Shown piece after piece: positions 19,740 to 22,714 of a DNA stretch of 22,714 bases (its first letter is position 1; each line of letters opens with the position of its first letter). Source of the stretch: Rhizophagus sp. LPA8_4_AMF (lineage: Eukaryota > Glomeromycota > Glomeromycetes > Glomerales > Glomeraceae); NCBI GenBank assembly GCA_021464525.1, contig JADRCO010001084.1, forward strand, positions 1-22,714, in the 5' to 3' direction. The position numbers and the translations under genes were made by a program. The notes beneath the pieces were generated by a model. It had not been told where the DNA came from and did no database searches. It saw nothing but the letters and a program-made list of their open reading frames with translations.

Positions 19740-19837
19740 AGTTATTTCACGGAGACACTGGAATATCATGATTTTCACGGCGCAGCCGTAAAAATCATTG
19801 ATATCCACAGTTCCCGTCAGTTCCCCGTGAAATAACT
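19740..19837. mobile_element. Palindromic MITE-like element
   Basis: Perfect 13-bp ends AGTTATTTCACGG (19740-19752) and CCGTGAAATAACT (19825-19837) enclose inner complementary arms. ATTTTCACGGC (19771-19781) pairs, with one mismatch, with the mirrored segment starting GCCGT at 19785, around a GCA loop. The right arm has about 11 extra bases. It thus folds as one long imperfect hairpin. The stretch is GC-richer than its surroundings and the CACGG/CCGTG motif recurs, also just outside at about 19725. No target-site duplication is evident, so the boundaries are uncertain. Confidence 0.6.
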
Positions 19838-20299
19838 ATTACTTAAATCATTTATGAAAGAATACAATTCCAGTTATCACTATTTCAACTTAATAAGCAT
19901 TTCTTCTAATAATCGTCGCAAAGAACCATTTGAATTTTCATAGTTGTCATATTGCAATAGCTTTTTTTTGCGACAAAGTATTAATAAATATTAGACCATT
20001 AAACTATCAATCGACGTAATTCATTGGATTTACGGTACCTATAAACGAAAATTAATAATTAGATGGGCGTCTGCATTATTTGGAAGAATGAGATAACGTA
20101 ATTTTTACTCAAACTTATTAAATGTTAAATTCCCATTTCATTACAAAAGAATCGAGTATAAAAGAATTTCATTTCCCTAGTTGATTACAAATAATTGCTC
20201 CAGGTCAAACAATAAACTATGAGCATATCAAACGATCAACTTGTTTGAAAATACATCATTTTTGGTCATCATGATCATAGGAAATGGTTTTTCCTATAT
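19838..20299. other. Intergenic region
   Basis: AT-rich sequence without a supported gene, separating the palindromic element from the decayed coding stretch. Confidence 0.45.
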
Positions 20300-21606
20300 T
20301 ATTATCAGGCCCACGAAGTCTCCTCACGACCGCACGCGTCAGTTTACACTACAGATGTATGGTAAATCGAACGGGCATAACAGATATGGTTACTAGTTTT
20401 GAAAAAGTCGTATCAGAATTTGCAGTTTTTTAAAACTCTGCAATCGTGTAATATTGAACCATGTCGCTTTGGAAAGAATTTAGCCGGTTAACAGTGTGTA
20501 ACTGATCACGCTTTGCGTCGGGAAATGGGAAAAAAATTGGAATCTATTGATAATTCGATGCTTTTTATTAATATACCTTTGATTACAGGTTCGGTGCCAG
20601 AAATCATGCTCTTCGTTAATCAGCAACGATTTAAAGATATTTTTGAGGATAATTAATACGAAAGGTATACTTTAGAACAGGTGTACTATCGAATTTTTTA
20701 ATCTTGAGAGAGGAACGAATGGTAAAGATATGATAATACGAAAGAAAATTTTTATCTTGGGAATTTATTATATTTTATTATAATATAAAATAGGTAATTG
20801 GATAGATCATAACAAATGAATGCGATTCTTGCTAAGCAAGAGGTTAGGAGCCAGCCAGCAGGATATGATTTCATGTTGCTATTCCTTCGCTAGTCTTTCG
20901 GTTTCATATTATTTTAGTTTAAACAATAAATAAAGTTTCTGGTCATATAACTTTTGCACTTCACTTACTTTATTAATATATTTAAAAAATACTCAAGCCA
21001 CAACAATTGAAACTTCTAATTATATTAACACTCTTAGGGATCGAGTATCCTATCTAGTACCTCCCACAAATCCAAATTGAATGCAACGGCAAGAAGGATA
21101 CTTGATTGGAGTACGATGAAAGATCTCAGCGGAAGGAATAGGTAACTGGTAAATTGGTTGCATTGCAAATAAGGAGTTGCTCCAATTGCTCGTTAGCACT
21201 AGGAATGCCCATATTAATAAATAATTCACTAAACTGGTATGGAATGGTGCATTTTCCAAATGATATGGAATATTTGGATTTTGGCTTGTTCGTTGGTAAA
21301 ACATTGCGATCATTGGATTAACACCAGGTTACGATAAGGATATAGTTTATTGGCTAGATGAATCATTATTGGAAGACCTATTGTGAATCCAAATAGCTAC
21401 TTTACTGCTGATCATAAATTTTGATCAAGACGTCCTCCTTTGTCAAGCATGGTGTGCACGTGCTTACCCAAAAATGGTGAATCGATCAAAAGCTTACATG
21501 ATCAGGTGAACTTTTCCTTTCTCAATATACTACACAGGTTGCAGTTTCATGAGTTCTCAAAGTTACCTCATAAGCTACAATTTCCATTAACTAAGAATAA
21601 ATGGAT
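20300..21606 (+). pseudogene. Decayed coding-like region, family unknown
   Basis: Several plus-strand segments look coding but are interrupted. About 20310-20432 is open and ends FEKVVSEFAVF-stop. 20433-20656 continues in a shifted frame with one TAA (near 20489), ending QQRFKDIFEDN-stop. About 21145-21325 reads through LALGMPILINNS and MVHFPNDMEYLDFGLFVGKT. A shifted frame then reads TPGYDKDIVYWLDESLLEDLL. 21423-21606 holds a further open stretch in another frame. The region is less AT-rich than the flanks. I recognise no domain. A decayed transposon or host gene is likely. The 87-codon minus-strand frame at 21050-21313 overlaps this and may be a shadow. Confidence 0.3.
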
Positions 21607-22146
21607 TTAACAATTGCAATTAAAACAGTTTTTGTTTGATAGGGTAAGTGTTGTTAATTTTTTAAATATGTATTGTATATTAAAGATGTCCAGAGAAATT
21701 TATTAAAAAAATTTTTTTAATACATAATGGGATTTTTGAGTTTTACAATAATTAATTTATTACATATATCATTTTAAAATTTCTGAATGTAATTATTACA
21801 TTTTTCAAAAAAAAATCATAAAAAATAATAATCAGAAAATTCAAAGTGAAATATTTAATTATATTAGTATAAATGTATAATGGCTTTCTGTAAACCTATC
21901 TATTAAAAGTTTTATTTATGAAAATATTGAAAATATTCAATTTATATTCATTTGTTTATCAATTTTATTGGAGCAAAATACTTGACTTATAATCTTAAAA
22001 CATTTGCAAAAATTAAACTTGTTTATTTTTTACATTAACATTTTTTTTACTATAAAAAAGTGATGACTTATTTGGGAATTCCGCAGCGCAGATCAGTGTG
22101 CATCGGAAAAAATACGGCCCAAAAAAATTTTTTTTTTGTTTAACTT
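21607..22146. other. Intergenic AT-rich region
   Basis: Poly-A/T-rich sequence with no gene visible, leading to the inverted-repeat element at 22147. Confidence 0.5.
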
Positions 22147-22285
22147 CTACTTTTGGGGTCGGCTAAAGCCATGTTCGTTCACGTGATAATAAGCCAATCA
22201 TAATGTCTGGCTATTTATAGTGACCAATCAAGGTGAGTGAACATCACGTGATCGAACACGGCTTTAGATATCCCCCTACTTTTGG
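22147..22285. mobile_element. Non-autonomous inverted-repeat transposon (MITE) with target-site duplication
   Basis: A 121-bp element (22155-22275) has 33-bp inverted ends that match at 27 of 33 positions. Both arms start GGGG, then CTAAAGCC, TGTTCG and TCACGTGAT. CTACTTTTGG occurs at 22147-22156 and again at 22276-22285; taking GGGG as the element end, CTACTTTT (8 bp) is the duplicated target. Eight bases fit hAT-type transposition and ten would fit Mutator-type. No coding capacity. Each arm holds CACGTG (22180-22185, 22245-22250) and CCAAT occurs twice inside (22194-22198, 22224-22228), all 190-245 bp upstream of the next gene. Confidence 0.8.
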
Positions 22286-22359
22286 TTAAAATATTCTTTT
22301 TTAGTAGCTCATGAAATATTTTTTAAAAAAAGTTTTAATTAAAAAAAAATTCGCTTAAA

Positions 22360-22384
22360 AATATATATATATATATATATATAA
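22360..22384. repeat. (AT)n microsatellite
   Basis: An uninterrupted AT dinucleotide run of about 11-12 units lies about 40-60 bp upstream of ATG 22421. It could double as the TATA region of that gene. Confidence 0.75.
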
Positions 22385-22420
22385 TATTTTTTCAGTAAAA
22401 TAAATTTCTAAAATAACCAA

Positions 22421-22714
22421 ATGGAGACTAAATTGAGTAAATTAAATATATCAAATAAAGATACTAATACAGTTAACAACAAAAATTGTTCATATTGTAA
22501 TAAACCTTTTACTGAAGAATTATGGTGTAAAGAATGTATTAATTCTTTGGAAAAATTGCCGGAAAATGGCAATAAAGTAACAATGTTTGCATTAGCCAAT
22601 AAATATAGAAATGGAGAAGGGACAGAAAAGAATTTAGAAAAAGCATTTTATTGGTATCAAAAAGCAGCAGAAAATGATGTTAAAGAAGCAATGTTTATTT
22701 TAGCCATATGTTAT
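22421..22714 (+). CDS. Sel1-repeat protein with N-terminal zinc motif (partial, 3' end outside window)
   Basis: The ATG at 22421 (ACCAAATGGAG) opens 98 codons to the window edge without a stop. Residues 23-39 contain C-S-Y-C, nine residues, C-K-E-C, a small four-cysteine zinc motif. From about residue 52 a Sel1/TPR-like repeat follows: MFALANKYRNGEGTEKNLEK, then AFYWYQKAAE, and a second repeat starts at VKEAMFILAICY. In the family, Sel1 repeats form helical scaffolds for protein assembly; in Rhizophagus similar N-termini are often joined to kinase domains or long repeat arrays, so more domains may lie downstream. The minus-strand frame over 22408-22599 is a shadow. Confidence 0.85.
   Translation, partial: METKLSKLNISNKDTNTVNNKNCSYCNKPFTEELWCKECINSLEKLPENGNKVTMFALANKYRNGEGTEKNLEKAFYWYQKAAENDVKEAMFILAICY

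Noticed and set aside
22408-22599. 63-codon minus-strand frame
   Set aside because: It is antisense to the zinc-motif/Sel1 gene, whose sequence pattern is unmistakable on the plus strand.
1-22714. CRISPR array, operon or prokaryotic insertion sequence
   Set aside because: No regularly spaced repeats, no tight gene clusters and no bacterial-type genes are present; introns and gene families are fungal.

Overview
The window looks like nuclear DNA of an arbuscular mycorrhizal fungus, most likely Rhizophagus or a close relative. I infer this from very AT-rich sequence with long A/T tracts, short introns (74-80 nt) with GT..AG ends, and gene families that are hugely expanded in Glomeromycotina: F-box/LRR proteins, a BTB-BACK-TLDc protein and a Sel1-repeat protein with a small zinc motif. 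Nothing looks bacterial: there are no operons or Shine-Dalgarno sites, and several genes have TATA boxes 55-160 bp upstream.

Layout: (1) 1-1066, non-coding, with a TATA box for the first gene. (2) 1067-2452 (+), a secreted HExxH protein with a signal peptide, a Kex2-type KR site and a hydrophobic C-terminal tail encoded by a second exon. (3) 2541-4301 (-), an F-box/LRR protein converging on it. (4) 4302-8047, a 3.7 kb gap holding a probable HMG-box-like relic (6035-6280), A/T repeats and hairpins. (5) 8048-9570 (-), a two-exon BTB-BACK-TLDc gene. (6) 11029-12600 (+), a second F-box/LRR gene. (7) 14164-15641 (+), a paralogue of the first HExxH gene with the same intron position. (8) 16271-16376 (-), a tRNA gene with an AT-rich intron and a non-standard anticodon loop. 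(9) 17404-18356 (-), a two-exon P-loop sulfotransferase-like gene. (10) 18357-22420, mostly non-coding, with a palindromic element (19740-19837), a stretch of decayed coding sequence (about 20300-21606) and a small inverted-repeat transposon with target-site duplication (22147-22285). (11) 22421-22714 (+), the start of a zinc-motif/Sel1-repeat gene cut by the window edge.

The genes are transcribed independently and do not form an obvious pathway. The F-box and BTB proteins would be substrate adaptors for ubiquitin ligases, and the Sel1 protein a signalling scaffold. The most distinctive content is the pair of HExxH proteins. They keep HExxHGLG plus a downstream ExxxD, six N-terminal cysteines, a dibasic cleavage site, and a phase-2 intron just before the membrane-anchor tail. 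In both genes intron retention would end the protein exactly at the donor and release a form without the tail. I do not recognise a named family for them. All functional statements are inferred by reading the sequence; no database search was run.
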